NCBI RefSeq assembly: GCF_040678635.1 | Contig: NZ_JBFATZ010000001.1 | Location: 778,837-842,836, forward strand | Direction: 5' to 3' | DNA: 64,000 nucleotides | Source of the DNA: Thermopolyspora sp040678635 | GTDB taxonomy: Bacteria; Actinomycetota; Actinomycetes; Streptosporangiales; Streptosporangiaceae | In this document: one piece after another, positions 24,366 through 33,106 of the stretch | How positions within the stretch are numbered: position 1 is the stretch's first letter | How the letters are laid out: each line of letters begins with the position of its first letter | The notes under the pieces: model-generated | Databases searched by the model: none | Told to the model about the DNA's origin: nothing | The model's input: the letters and a program-made list of their open reading frames with translations, nothing else | Translations under genes and position numbers: made by a program

Positions 24366-24420
24366 GAATCCGCCCGCTGATGGGCCCCTGTAATCGGCCC
24401 CGCTAAATGGCACGCAATCA

Positions 24421-24461
24421 GCCCGCGCGGGCCGCCGCCTTATCCGCGACGGCCCGCGGGC
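24421..24461 (-). terminator. hairpin directly after the peptide-binding-protein gene
   Basis: GCCCGCGCGGGCCG (24421-24434) can pair with CGGCCCGCGGGC (24450-24461), 6 bp after the minus-strand stop codon. Likely the operon terminator. Confidence 0.6.
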
Positions 24462-24467
24462 GACGGT

Positions 24468-26054
24468 CTACGACTCGCTCAGCCACACATCCGCGAGCCG
24501 CTTGCCCTGGTAGATCGGGCTCGGCCAGAGGTCCTGAACCTTCTGGTTGATGATCGCGTAGTCGAACTTCTGGATCGGGTAGATCACCTGGACGATCTCC
24601 GTCTCCATCCGCTCCTGCATCTTCCGGTAGATCTCGTTGCGTTTGTCCTCGTTCAGCTCGTTGCGCGACTCCTCCAGCAGCTTGTACAGCTCGGGGTCGT
24701 TGACCTGGGTGTAGTTCTCCAGGGAGTCGGCCTCGAAGTCACGCCACACCTGGTCGGGCAGGTGCACGCCGCGCAGCGCCTTCGCGAGCGCGAAGTCGTG
24801 GTTGCGGCGGCGGTCGATGGCCGTGCCGGGATCGACGAGTTCGAGTTCCAGCTTGATGCCGACCTTGGCCAGGTCGTCTTGCATCCACTGCGCCTCGCGG
24901 ACGTCCTCGTCGTCGACCTTCTGCACCATCATCTTGGTGGAGAACCCGTTCGGGAACCCCGCCTCGGCCAGCAGCCGCTTCGCCCCCTCGGGGTCGTACG
25001 GACGCAGCTTCAGGACCTCGTCCTTCGACAGCGCCGCGGCGCTGGTGTCGGGCCGCAGCAGCGACGTCAGGTTGAACTTGCCGCGGATGTTCTCGCCCAT
25101 GCCGACCCAGTCGATCGCGCGCACGAACGCCTGCCGTACCTTGAGGTCGTCGAACGGCTCGGCCTTGGGGTTGATGTAGACGCTGATCGGCGCGCCCGGG
25201 ACCTCCTGGACGGTGAACCCGCCCTTCGACCCCAGCTCCTTGGCCACGTTCGCGTCGCTGGTCGTCCCGACGTCGATGCGGCCGCTGCGCAGCGCGGCGG
25301 TGACGGCCGCGATGTCCTTCACGATCGGGCGCCGGATCTCGTCCAGGTACGGCCGGCCCTTGATGAAGTAGTCGGGGTTCTTCTTGAACACCCACTCCAC
25401 GTCCGGCTTGTGCCCGGCGAGCATGAACGGGCCGGTGCCGATCGCCTGCGTCTTCAGGTCGAACTTACCTTCGACGCCCTCCCGGGGCAGGATCACCATG
25501 AAGTGGTAGGCGAGGTAGCTCAGCAGCGGGGCGTAGGGCCGCTTCAGCTTCAGCACCACGGTGTAATCGTCCGGCGCCTCGATGCCGGTCACCGGCTCGA
25601 TCATCCACTGGTGCACCCGCGTGGCCTTCTTCAGCGCCTCGAAGGTGGCCACCACGTCGTCGGAGGTGAACGGGCGCCCGTTCACCGGCGGGACGTTGTG
25701 CCACTTCACGTCCTTGCGGAGCTTGAAGGTGTAGGTCTTGCCGTCCTTCGAGATGTCCCACGACTCCGCGAGGTCGGGCACGATCTCGTAACCGGTGGCG
25801 GTGCCGGGCCCGGTCTTGACGTCCACCAGCTTGCTGTAGACGGTCCCGGAGATCATCGTGAACGCCGTCGGGTCCTGGGTCTCCAGCGGGTTGATCCCGT
25901 TGGTGATCTCCGAGGGCGACTGGATGACCAGGGTGCCGCCCGACCGGGGGCTGCCCACCGGGGCCTTGGCCGCACCGCCGCCATCGCCGCCGCCGCAGCC
26001 GGCGAGCGCCAGCGCGACCACGAGCGCTGCGCCGAGCAGCGTGCCGCGCCTCAC
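24468..26054 (-). CDS. oligopeptide/dipeptide ABC transporter substrate-binding lipoprotein
   Basis: A family 5 extracellular solute-binding protein (DppA/OppA type) of 528 residues. From GTG 26054 the sequence is MRRGTLLGAALVVALALAGC, a standard Sec lipoprotein signal, with AGGGG about 9 nt upstream; longer upstream frames lack a signal. The family signature region (LAESWDISKDGKTYTFKLRKDVKWH) is clear. It is the last gene of a five-gene operon on the minus strand (two ATPases, two permeases, receptor), separated from the DppC-type permease by 131 bp. It probably imports short peptides released by the neighbouring secreted aminopeptidases. The specificity is not readable. Confidence 0.9.
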   Translation of the reverse strand: MRRGTLLGAALVVALALAGCGGGDGGGAAKAPVGSPRSGGTLVIQSPSEITNGINPLETQDPTAFTMISGTVYSKLVDVKTGPGTATGYEIVPDLAESWDISKDGKTYTFKLRKDVKWHNVPPVNGRPFTSDDVVATFEALKKATRVHQWMIEPVTGIEAPDDYTVVLKLKRPYAPLLSYLAYHFMVILPREGVEGKFDLKTQAIGTGPFMLAGHKPDVEWVFKKNPDYFIKGRPYLDEIRRPIVKDIAAVTAALRSGRIDVGTTSDANVAKELGSKGGFTVQEVPGAPISVYINPKAEPFDDLKVRQAFVRAIDWVGMGENIRGKFNLTSLLRPDTSAAALSKDEVLKLRPYDPEGAKRLLAEAGFPNGFSTKMMVQKVDDEDVREAQWMQDDLAKVGIKLELELVDPGTAIDRRRNHDFALAKALRGVHLPDQVWRDFEADSLENYTQVNDPELYKLLEESRNELNEDKRNEIYRKMQERMETEIVQVIYPIQKFDYAIINQKVQDLWPSPIYQGKRLADVWLSES

Positions 26055-26185
26055 GCCCGACCCCTGGTGACCTCGGCGGATGTCACGACCGCCGCGGTCG
26101 TGTCGCGTACGGCGGGTGGGCTCGCCGCGGCGAGCGCCTCCGTCCTTCTGCAAGGGATCTCCACGATGCTCCTGCCTCCTATCGA

Positions 26186-27343
26186 TCATCGTGTCGACTC
26201 GGTGGTTGCGGAACCCCGGCCGGTACCGGCGGCCGGTGCGTCGGAGGACTCGATCCGCTCGGCGCCCTTGGCGAGGCTGGGCGCCAGCCGGGAGATCACG
26301 CGGCGGCCCCACCAGAGCCGCGCCGCCTGCGCGACGGGCCGCTGCAGACGCGGATCGAGATGGTCGCGCAGCGCGTCGCCGAGCAGGTTGAAGCTGAACA
26401 CGGCGATCGACAGCGCGATGGCGGGGACGATGATCAGCCAGGGGGCGCGCTCGACGTACCGCACGCCCTCCGAGAGCATCAGGCCCCAGGACGGGGTCGG
26501 GGGCGGCGCGCCGATGCCGAGGAAGCTCAGCGCCGACTCGGCGATGATCACCCCGGCGAAGATCAGGCTGCCCAGGGTGAACACCGAGGCCAGCATGTTC
26601 GGCAGGATGTGCCGGGTGAGGATGCGGACGGCGTGCGCGCCGGTGGCCCGCGCCGCCTCGACGTACGGCTCCTGCCGCACCCGCAGCGTCTCGGCGCGGG
26701 CGATGCGGTTGAACGAGGGCGTGATCACCACGGTCAGCGCGATGATCGTGTTGCGTACCGACGGGCCCAAAATCACCGCGATGAACAGCAGCAGCACGAT
26801 GCCGGGGATCGCCTGCACGGCGTCCGCCACCCGCTGGATCACCAGGTCGAGCCCTCGCCCGAAGTAGCCGGACACCACGCCGATCGCGGTGCCCGCGACC
26901 AGGCTGATCCCGGTGGTCAGCACGCCGATGAGCAGCGACGTCCGCGCGCCGTAGATGGCCCGGCTCAGCACGTCGCGCCCGAGGTCGTCGGTGCCGAGCA
27001 GGTACCGCGCCGACGGGGGCTCCAGGATGTCGCGGCGGAACTGCTCGATCGGGTCGTACGGCGCCACGACGGGCGCGGCCAGCGCCGCCAGCACGAAGAT
27101 CGAGATCAGCAGCAGGGCGGTGGCGCCGAGCGGCTGGGCGCGCACGAACCCGCGCAGCGACCTGAGCACCCGCCTGATGACCGCCCGGCGCGGCGGCCGG
27201 GGCGCCGCCGACGCCTTCGACGCCTTCGACGCCTTCGACGCCTTCGACGCATCCGACGCCGCCGGCGGCTTTGGCGGCTTCGGCGAGGCCGCGTGCCCCG
27301 CGGCGGTCCCGGTGACGTCCGTCAGCAGCCTCTCCTGGGTCAC
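26186..27343 (-). CDS. peptide ABC transporter permease, DppC type
   Basis: A 385-residue permease starting at GTG 27343, whose GTGA overlaps the stop of the DppB-type gene. After an N-terminal cytosolic tail it has about six membrane helices, the DppC signature LLGTDDLGRDVLSRAIYGAR, and an EAA-type loop (YVEAARATGAHAVRILTRHILPN). The N-terminal tail contains KASKASKAS repeats encoded by a 9-bp tandem repeat (27210-27254), an unusual extension for this family. It pairs with DppB in the membrane. Confidence 0.9.
   Translation of the reverse strand: MTQERLLTDVTGTAAGHAASPKPPKPPAASDASKASKASKASKASAAPRPPRRAVIRRVLRSLRGFVRAQPLGATALLLISIFVLAALAAPVVAPYDPIEQFRRDILEPPSARYLLGTDDLGRDVLSRAIYGARTSLLIGVLTTGISLVAGTAIGVVSGYFGRGLDLVIQRVADAVQAIPGIVLLLFIAVILGPSVRNTIIALTVVITPSFNRIARAETLRVRQEPYVEAARATGAHAVRILTRHILPNMLASVFTLGSLIFAGVIIAESALSFLGIGAPPPTPSWGLMLSEGVRYVERAPWLIIVPAIALSIAVFSFNLLGDALRDHLDPRLQRPVAQAARLWWGRRVISRLAPSLAKGAERIESSDAPAAGTGRGSATTESTR
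27210..27254. repeat. 9-bp coding tandem repeat in the DppC-type gene
   Basis: GACGCCTTC is repeated four times from 27210 followed by a variant unit; on the coding strand it gives SKA repeats in the N-terminal tail. Confidence 0.8.
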
Positions 27344-28299
27344 GACAGCGCCCTCCCGTGCCGGATCCGCGGATCGACCAGCGCGTAGAGCAGGTCGATG
27401 ATGATGATCGTGATGATGAACAGGGCCGCGTAGAAGATCGTGCAGGCCACCACCACCGGGTAGTCCCGGTCGAGCACCGCCTGGTAGATCAGCTGTCCGG
27501 TGCCGGGCAGCGCGAACATCTGCTCGATGATCACTGTGCCGCCGAGCACGGTGGCCAGTTCCAGGCCGAGCAGGGTGAGCACCGCGATCGTCGAGTTCCG
27601 CAGCGAATGCTTGAGCAGCACCGTCCGCTCGCGTACGCCTTTGGCGCGGACCGTGCGGATGTAGTCCGAGCCGAGCGACTCCAGCATCGACGAGCGGGTC
27701 AGCCGGGCGACCGAGGCCATCATGCCGGTCCCCAGCGCGAGCACGGGGATGATGATCTGCTGCCACCAGCTGGTGAAGTCCTCGGTCGGCCCGGCGTACA
27801 CGATCGGGGGCGACCAGACGAACCAGATCGCGAGGCCGGTCAGCACGAGCAGGGCGACCACGAAGTTCGGCACCGACAGGAAGGCCACCGCGATCAGCCG
27901 CAGCGTGCCGTCCACCGCGGAGCCGCGCGTCACCGCGGCGATCACGCCGACGGTGAGGCCGAGCAGCGTGCCGACGAGCATCGCCAGCAGCCCGAGCTGC
28001 ACGGTCACCGGGACGCGGGCGAGGAACAGCTCGACCACCGGCTCCCTGCTGTAGAAGGAGGTGCCGAGGTCGCCCTGGGCGGCGCCGGCGAGCCAGTGCC
28101 ACAACTGCGTCCACACGGGGGCGTCGAGCCCGAACTCGGCGCGCAGCGCGTCGGCCTCCTCCCGGCTCGCCCCGGTCTCCTGCAGCATGAGGCTCACCGC
28201 GTCGCCGGGCACCAGCCGCATGATCACGAACACGAGGATGGTGACCATGACCATGACCACGGCCCCGTAGCCCAGCCGGCGCAGAGCGTAGGAAATCAT
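27340..28299 (-). CDS. peptide ABC transporter permease, DppB type
   Basis: A 319-residue permease with the usual N-terminal helix (RRLGYGAVVMVMVTILVFVIMRLVPGD), a large periplasmic loop and five further helices. It carries the DppB-type EAA loop (VRAKGVRERTVLLKHSLRNS). Its ATG overlaps the TGA of the DppF-type ATPase gene, and its TGA overlaps the GTG of DppC, so the three are translationally coupled. Confidence 0.92.
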   Translation of the reverse strand: MISYALRRLGYGAVVMVMVTILVFVIMRLVPGDAVSLMLQETGASREEADALRAEFGLDAPVWTQLWHWLAGAAQGDLGTSFYSREPVVELFLARVPVTVQLGLLAMLVGTLLGLTVGVIAAVTRGSAVDGTLRLIAVAFLSVPNFVVALLVLTGLAIWFVWSPPIVYAGPTEDFTSWWQQIIIPVLALGTGMMASVARLTRSSMLESLGSDYIRTVRAKGVRERTVLLKHSLRNSTIAVLTLLGLELATVLGGTVIIEQMFALPGTGQLIYQAVLDRDYPVVVACTIFYAALFIITIIIIDLLYALVDPRIRHGRALS

Positions 28300-29474
28300 G
28301 TGGCGCTCGCCTCCGTGGAATCGGGCAGGGAATCAGGTAGAGGGACGGGCGAGTAGACGGGCGGGGCGTCGGCCGGGTCGAACAGATGGCAGGCCACGAC
28401 GCGGTCGGCGGCGATCCGCCGCAGGACCGGCGCCTCCTGCTCGCACCGCCGCATCGCCTCCGGGCACCGGGGATGGAAACGGCATCCCGGCGGCGGATCG
28501 CTCGGGCTGGCGGGCTCGCCCCGCGGCACCGAGCGGCGCCCCTTGCCCTCGGCCGGCGCGAACTCCGGCACGGCCGCCACCAGCATCCGCGTGTACGGGT
28601 GCCGGGGATCCCGGAACAGCGCGTCGCCGTCCCCCCGCTCCACGACCTGGCCCAGGTACATGACGCAGACCTCGTCGGCCATGTACCGCACCACGTTGAG
28701 GTCGTGCGCGATGAACAGATACGACAGCCCGAGCTCGGCCTGCAGCCGTTTGAGCAGGTTCAGCACCTGCGCCTGCACCGAGACGTCCAGCGCCGACACC
28801 GCCTCGTCGCAGACGATCAGGTCGGGGTCGGTGGCGACCGCGCGGGCGATGCCGATGCGCTGCGCCTGCCCGCCGGAGAACTGGTGCGAGAACTTGTACA
28901 CGTCGGCCGAGCTGAGCCCGACCCGCTCAAGCAGCTCCACCACCCGGTCCACCAGGGCCCTGCCCTTGGCGAGCCCGTGCACCGCGAGCGGCTCGCCGAC
29001 CGCGTTCACCACCCGCATCCGGGGGTTCAGCGAGCCGAGCGGGTCCTGGAACACGATCTGCATGCGCCGCCGCAGCGCCCGCATCTCGGCGCGGGAGACC
29101 CTCATCAGATCGATGCCGTCGAAGTTCAGCTCCCCCGAGGTGGGGTCGAGCAGCCGCAGCGCCAGCCGGGCCACGGTCGACTTGCCCGAGCCCGACTCGC
29201 CCACCAGCCCGACCGTACGGCCGCGCGGAATCCTAAGGGAGACGCCGTTGACCGCCTGCACCACGTGCCGCCGCGTGCGGAACCGTTTCACCAGGTCGCG
29301 GGCCTCGAACAGAACCGGCGGCTCGGCCTCGCCGGGCCGGGGCCCCGATTCCGTCACGCCGCCGACCGTCGCGGCAGACATCCTTTGATCGGACATCCGG
29401 TCACCCGACCCCTTTCCTCGCACTACTCCCGTGCTCACCCGGCCGTTGCCGCCGGGCGTGTCGTCATCCGACAC
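28296..29474 (-). CDS. peptide ABC transporter ATP-binding protein, DppF/OppF type
   Basis: About 392 residues from GTG 29474, which has GGGGAGG 6 nt upstream and overlaps the end of the upstream ATPase gene; ATG 29396 is an alternative. Walker A (GESGSGKST), Q-loop (FQDPLGSLNPR), signature (FSGGQAQRIGIARA), Walker B (LIVCDEAVSALDV) and the H-loop are all intact. The C-terminal oligopeptide-transporter extension (PGCRFHPRCPEAMRRC) is the Cys-containing OppF/DppF type. It forms the ATPase heterodimer with the next gene product. Confidence 0.92.
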   Translation of the reverse strand: MSDDDTPGGNGRVSTGVVRGKGSGDRMSDQRMSAATVGGVTESGPRPGEAEPPVLFEARDLVKRFRTRRHVVQAVNGVSLRIPRGRTVGLVGESGSGKSTVARLALRLLDPTSGELNFDGIDLMRVSRAEMRALRRRMQIVFQDPLGSLNPRMRVVNAVGEPLAVHGLAKGRALVDRVVELLERVGLSSADVYKFSHQFSGGQAQRIGIARAVATDPDLIVCDEAVSALDVSVQAQVLNLLKRLQAELGLSYLFIAHDLNVVRYMADEVCVMYLGQVVERGDGDALFRDPRHPYTRMLVAAVPEFAPAEGKGRRSVPRGEPASPSDPPPGCRFHPRCPEAMRRCEQEAPVLRRIAADRVVACHLFDPADAPPVYSPVPLPDSLPDSTEASAT

Positions 29475-30507
29475 GGTGGACCTCCCCCGCGCCCACCCCT
29501 CGCGACGGCGCGGTCTCGTCGTGCAGCCAGCACCGGCTCGCCCGGCCCACTCCCACATCTCCCACATCGAGCAGCGCCACATCGAGCAGCGGCGGCTCGG
29601 CCCGCGAGCACCGGTCGAACGCCGAGGGGCAGCGGGGGTGGAACCGGCAGCCGGGCGGCGCCTCGGCCGGCGTGGGCACGTTGCCCCCGATCGCGGGCAT
29701 GGGCGCGTCCCGCGGCGTGGCCGGAGTCGGAATCGAATCGATCAACGCCTGCGTGTACGGGTTGCTCGGCGAGCGCAGCACGTCGGCCACCGGCCCGTGC
29801 TCGACCACCCGCCCCGCGTACATGACCACGACCCGGTCGGCCATCTCCGCCACGACGGCCATGTCGTGGGTGATGAGCAGCAGCGCCGTGCCGTGGTCGC
29901 GCTGCGTCCGCCGCAGCAGATCCAGGATCTGCGCCTCCACGGTCACGTCCAGCGCCGTGGTCGGCTCATCGGCGATGATCATGGACGGCTCGCAGGCCAG
30001 CGCGATGGCGATCATCACCCGCTGCTGCTGCCCGCCGGACAGCTCGTGCGGATAGGCCCGTATCCGCCGTTCCGGATCCGGCAGCCCGACCTCCCGCAGC
30101 AGCTCCACCGCGCGGGCCCTGGCCGCCCGCCGCGACACCCGCCGGTGCGCGCGCATCGCCTCGATGATCTGGTCCCCGACGGTGAACAGCGGATCCAGCG
30201 AGCTCATCGGGTTCTGGAAGATCATGGCGATCTCGGACCCGCGCAGTCGCCGCAGCCGCTCGGGGTCCGCGCCGACGAGCTCCTCCCCGCGCAGCCGTAC
30301 CGAACCGGCGGAGATGTCGCCGCCGCCCAGCAGCCCCATCACCGCCAGCGACGACACGCTCTTCCCGGACCCGGACTCGCCGACCACGGCGACCGTCTCA
30401 CCAGGGGAGACCGTGAACGACACCCCGGCCACGGCGTACACATGACCGTTCGGAGTCGGAAACCTGACATGCAAATCATTGACGTCCAGCAGGGGTGGGG
30501 ACGGCAC
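29464..30507 (-). CDS. peptide ABC transporter ATP-binding protein, DppD/OppD type
   Basis: The first gene of the peptide operon. I place the start at GTG 30507 because AAGGAG lies 8 nt upstream, giving 347 residues; ATG 30540 is in frame without a good ribosome site. Walker A (GESGSGKSV), signature (LSGGQQQRVMIAIAL), Walker B (MIIADEPTTALDV) and the terminal PGCRFHPRCPSAFDRC motif are present. It overlaps the DppF-type gene by 11 bp, so expression is coupled. Confidence 0.92.
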   Translation of the reverse strand: MPSPPLLDVNDLHVRFPTPNGHVYAVAGVSFTVSPGETVAVVGESGSGKSVSSLAVMGLLGGGDISAGSVRLRGEELVGADPERLRRLRGSEIAMIFQNPMSSLDPLFTVGDQIIEAMRAHRRVSRRAARARAVELLREVGLPDPERRIRAYPHELSGGQQQRVMIAIALACEPSMIIADEPTTALDVTVEAQILDLLRRTQRDHGTALLLITHDMAVVAEMADRVVVMYAGRVVEHGPVADVLRSPSNPYTQALIDSIPTPATPRDAPMPAIGGNVPTPAEAPPGCRFHPRCPSAFDRCSRAEPPLLDVALLDVGDVGVGRASRCWLHDETAPSRGVGAGEVHRVG

Positions 30508-30692
30508 CGTCGTCGCTCCTTCGTCATCGGGTGATCGCATGCTGACGCGGCCCGCGCGGGCAGGAAGATAAAGCGGACACCGCGAATTAGTGGCGAGGGG
30601 CATGCGGTGCATTCCTCGGCCCCATTACCGGCCTGCCCCAGGTCCGATAGGGGCGGAAGGAACGGCTTCCGCGCTCAGTGTCGTGTCACCGG

Positions 30693-30721
30693 CATATATC
30701 GACGACCAGCCGTGCAAACAA
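30693..30721 (-). promoter_or_regulatory. candidate promoter of the peptide transporter operon
   Basis: On the minus strand TTGTTT (30721-30716), a 17-bp spacer and TATATG (30698-30693) form a plausible sigma70-type promoter about 180 bp upstream of the first ATPase gene. Matches are 4/6 for each box. Confidence 0.4.
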
Positions 30722-31105
30722 TGCGGGCGGTCCGTGTACTGCGCCGCGGTCGTGGCCGGGCCGCCCGCGAGTCCGACGATCGACTCGAACCACGGGCATC
30801 CCTCCTTCGGTACGCGCAAAGGACCGGTGGGTCCGATGGCGCGCGGCGTTGACCGCGACCTCAGCGGGTGTGATCCCTGTCACGAAACTATGCGCCGCAG
30901 GAAATAAGCCCGCCACACGCCTTTCACTCTGCGAAAGGATTTCCACAACGCGGCCCTTCGCCTGGTGAAGCCCGGGGATAAGCCTTGGGCCGCTGCACGG
31001 CAGGGTGGCAGGGGAGATCGGGCAGGTCTCCGGCGGTACCCGTGCGCGACGGAGGCGGGAGCGCCCTCGGCGGGGGAGAGCCCGCACACGGCGCCGAGAA
31101 CACCT

Positions 31106-31133
31106 GAGCGGCGGGCGCGTACGCCCGCCGCTC
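31106..31133. terminator. perfect 12-bp GC stem with 4-nt loop
   Basis: GAGCGGCGGGCG (31106-31117), loop CGTA, CGCCCGCCGCTC (31122-31133). It lies between divergent genes, so it may be a relic of a lost gene's terminator or part of the dispersed repeat beginning at 31131. Confidence 0.55.
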
Positions 31134-31207
31134 ACCGGCTGATCCGGGTTTCGTGACTCCCCGGGATAGACCAAGCCAACCGGCAAAAGCTCGCTCCCGG
31201 CGTCTCG
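31131..31207. repeat. dispersed intergenic repeat, fullest copy
   Basis: The left half (31131-31168, CTCACCGGCTGATCC...CCCGGGAT) is similar to 45636-45676. The right half (31167-31207, TAGACC-AAGCCAACCGGC...CGTCTCG) is similar to 46835-46878. All copies are in intergenic DNA and the reading frames are not conserved, so the element is not coding. Confidence 0.65.
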
Positions 31208-31261
31208 ACATCGGCCATGCGGCACCTCCGGTTTGAGCCGCCCGCCGCTCCGGTACGTCTG

Positions 31262-31708
31262 ATGGACATGAGATACGCGCGAATCGTCTCGGTGTCAGTG
31301 CTCGTCGCAGCGCAGTGCGCCTTGTCCTCGCCCCCGGCGACGGCGACGGCGACCACCGCGAAAGCGGAGAAAAAGCCGCTGGTCGAGCTCCGGGAACAGG
31401 GGGGATTCGCCGGCCTGGACAACCGCGTGACCGTGTACACGAACGGCTGCGCCCGGGCGACCCGCCGCACCGGACCGGCAGTGACCCGCTGCCTCTCCGA
31501 CGGCGAGCTGCGCGAACTGCGCGCGGACCTCAAGCGCCTGCGGCTCGGACGTTCCCAGGCCCAGCCGCCGGGCGCCGACTTCATCAAGTACACGCTCCGC
31601 CACAAAGGCCGCAAGGCCACCCGCTACACCCTGCCCACCACCTGGGTCCCCGTCGTACGCCGCCTGCAGAACATCCATCGCCGGGCGACCACGGGCGTCT
31701 CCTCGTAG
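31262..31708 (+). CDS. small secreted protein resembling the protease inhibitor emfourin
   Basis: About 148 residues from ATG 31262 (31268 also possible). It has a Sec signal peptide (RIVSVSVLVAAQCALSSPPATA) and a mature domain of ~115 residues. The start VELREQGGFAGL, a middle SDGELRELRADL and an end YTLPTTWVPVVRRLQNI follow the pattern of emfourin-type domains (GGFAG near the N-terminus, a helix of the L..L..LV kind, then a short strand pair). Emfourin inhibits the M4 metalloprotease protealysin. Two Cys (in NGCAR and TRCLS) may form a disulphide. No strong ribosome site is visible. A role in controlling secreted proteases fits its location beside peptidase and peptide-uptake genes, but is inferred. 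Confidence 0.5.
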   Translation: MDMRYARIVSVSVLVAAQCALSSPPATATATTAKAEKKPLVELREQGGFAGLDNRVTVYTNGCARATRRTGPAVTRCLSDGELRELRADLKRLRLGRSQAQPPGADFIKYTLRHKGRKATRYTLPTTWVPVVRRLQNIHRRATTGVSS

Positions 31709-31718
31709 CGGCCCCGGC

Positions 31719-32287
31719 CTAACGGGGCGTGAGGGTCAGCGCCAGGGCTCCGGGGAGGGCGGAGAACGTGTCGCGGACGCGGGTCAGCAGGGAGGCGCGG
31801 GTGGGCTCGGGCTCGGAGGCCCACCTTTCCGTGGCGAGGTGGAAGGCGGCCACCGCCATGTCCAGGGCCAGGCGGAGGCGGGGGTCGTCGTGTCCCCGGG
31901 GCAGGTCGAAGCGACGGGACAGGATGTCGTGGGCGGTGCGGGAGATGAGGTCGCACGTGTGACGGCGGTGCGCGTCCATCGACGGGGTCTTCTCGGCGAG
32001 CCGGAGGTCGAGCAGGACATGCCGGGTCCACTCCTCGGCGGGCATCCGGTCGATGACGTCGAGCAGCGCGTCGTGCAGGAATGGCAGGAGCGGGGCGCCC
32101 GCCGGGTCGCGGGACTCGATGACGTCGAGGAACGCGATCCACATGTCCTGCGTGGGCGTGCTCGCCACGTCCTCCTTGCTGACGAAGGTGCGGAAGAACG
32201 TGCGCTTGGAGATCTCCACCTCGTCGCACAGCTCGTCCAGGGTCACGCGGTCGAAGCCGCGCTCGGTGAACAGCGTCAGCGCGGCGA
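31719..32287 (-). pseudogene. TetR-family regulator lacking its 5' end
   Basis: The frame encodes most of a TetR repressor: the helix-turn-helix (FDRVTLDELCDEVEISKRTFF) and a full C-terminal ligand domain. Homology stops at AALTLFTERGF near 32287; upstream residues in the same frame are the antisense of the next gene. The normal first ~12 residues, start codon and ribosome site are missing. The frame stays open to 32417, so a fusion protein could be made from an upstream ATG, but its N-terminus would be foreign. A deletion removed the divergent promoter region between this gene and the oxidoreductase. Confidence 0.68.
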
Positions 32288-33106
32288 GGTGTCCCGGTAC
32301 CTCAAGGAGGCCCCGGACGGCAGCGTCCTGGGCTGGGACGCCGCCGGAGTCGTGGTACGGCCCGCCGCCGACGGATCGGGCCCGCCCGCGGGCACCCCGG
32401 TGGTCACGCTCGGCCACGTCGGCGCCTGGGCCGAGCTTCGCGCGGTGAACACCGCGATGATGGGAACGTTCCCGGCGGACGCCGACCCCGGCGCGATCAG
32501 CACGCTCCCGGTGGCGGGCCTGTCGGCCCTGCGGGCCTGTCGGCCCTGCGGGCCCTGCGCCGCCTCGGCGCGGTCCTCGGCCGCCGAGTGCTGATCACCG
32601 GCGCGACCGGAGGCACCGGCGGCTTCGCCGTCCAGCTCGCCCGCCTCGCCGGCGCGCACGTCGTGGCCTCCACCGGCGACCCCGCCGCCCACGGCGACGC
32701 CCTGCGCGCCCTCGGCGCCGACGAGGTGGTCGCGGGCGCGGCGAACGTCGGCGAACCGGTCCACGGCGTCCTCGACATGGTGGGCGGCCCCGAACTCGTG
32801 ACCGCCTTCGACCGCCTCGCCGACGGCGGCACCCTCGTCGCGGTCGGCCGCGTGATGGGCAAGGGAGAGGACTTCGCCTGGGGCGCGCTCTCCGGCAACC
32901 GCGGCCACGACCGCTCCCTCGTGACCTTCTACCTGCCCGCGGAGTCCGCCGTCGCCCCGGACCTCACCTGGCTCGCCACCAAGGCCGCCTCGGGCGTGCT
33001 CAGGCCCCACATTGCCTGGCGCGGCCCCTGGGACAAGGCCGCCGAGGCCGTCGAGGCACTCCTGGGCCGCCGCCTGCACGGCAAGGCCGTACTCGACATC
33101 ACCTGA
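32281..33106 (+). pseudogene. zinc-type MDR oxidoreductase (quinone reductase-like), 5'-truncated and frameshifted
   Basis: The first recognisable residues are RGEVSRYLKEAPDGSVLGWDAAGVVV, about 50 residues into a normal NADPH:quinone oxidoreductase-like protein, and they abut the truncated tetR. The nucleotide-binding motif (ITGATGGTGGFAVQLARLAGAHV) and C-terminus (GKAVLDIT) are intact but in a different frame. The switch is caused by an exact tandem duplication of 17 bp (32518-32534 and 32535-32551); removing one copy restores LPVAGLSALRALRRLGAVLGRRVLITG. Two independent lesions make loss of function very likely. Confidence 0.85.

Larger units (their letters stand above)
20338..24385. repeat. 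~2-kb tandem duplication of an aminopeptidase gene with its flanks
   Basis: Copy 1 (about 20338-22290) and copy 2 (about 22414-24385) are arranged head to tail and share the terminator hairpin, the coding region, ~300 bp upstream sequence and a GC-rich hairpin. They differ in mid-gene (around 20850-21130 against 22920-23200), in the hairpin U-tract and in a 1-nt deletion in copy 2. Confidence 0.88.
30722..31261. other. non-coding divergent region between the peptide operon and an emfourin-like gene
   Basis: No frame here has convincing codon usage and a ribosome site. The stretch contains one copy of TGTCACGAAA (30878-30887), a perfect GC-rich hairpin (31106-31133) and a dispersed repeat also found near 45636 and 46835. 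Confidence 0.5.

Noticed and set aside
20338..24385. Insertion-sequence-mediated origin of the aminopeptidase duplication.
   Set aside because: No transposase frame or terminal inverted repeats were found at either boundary; simple unequal recombination is enough.
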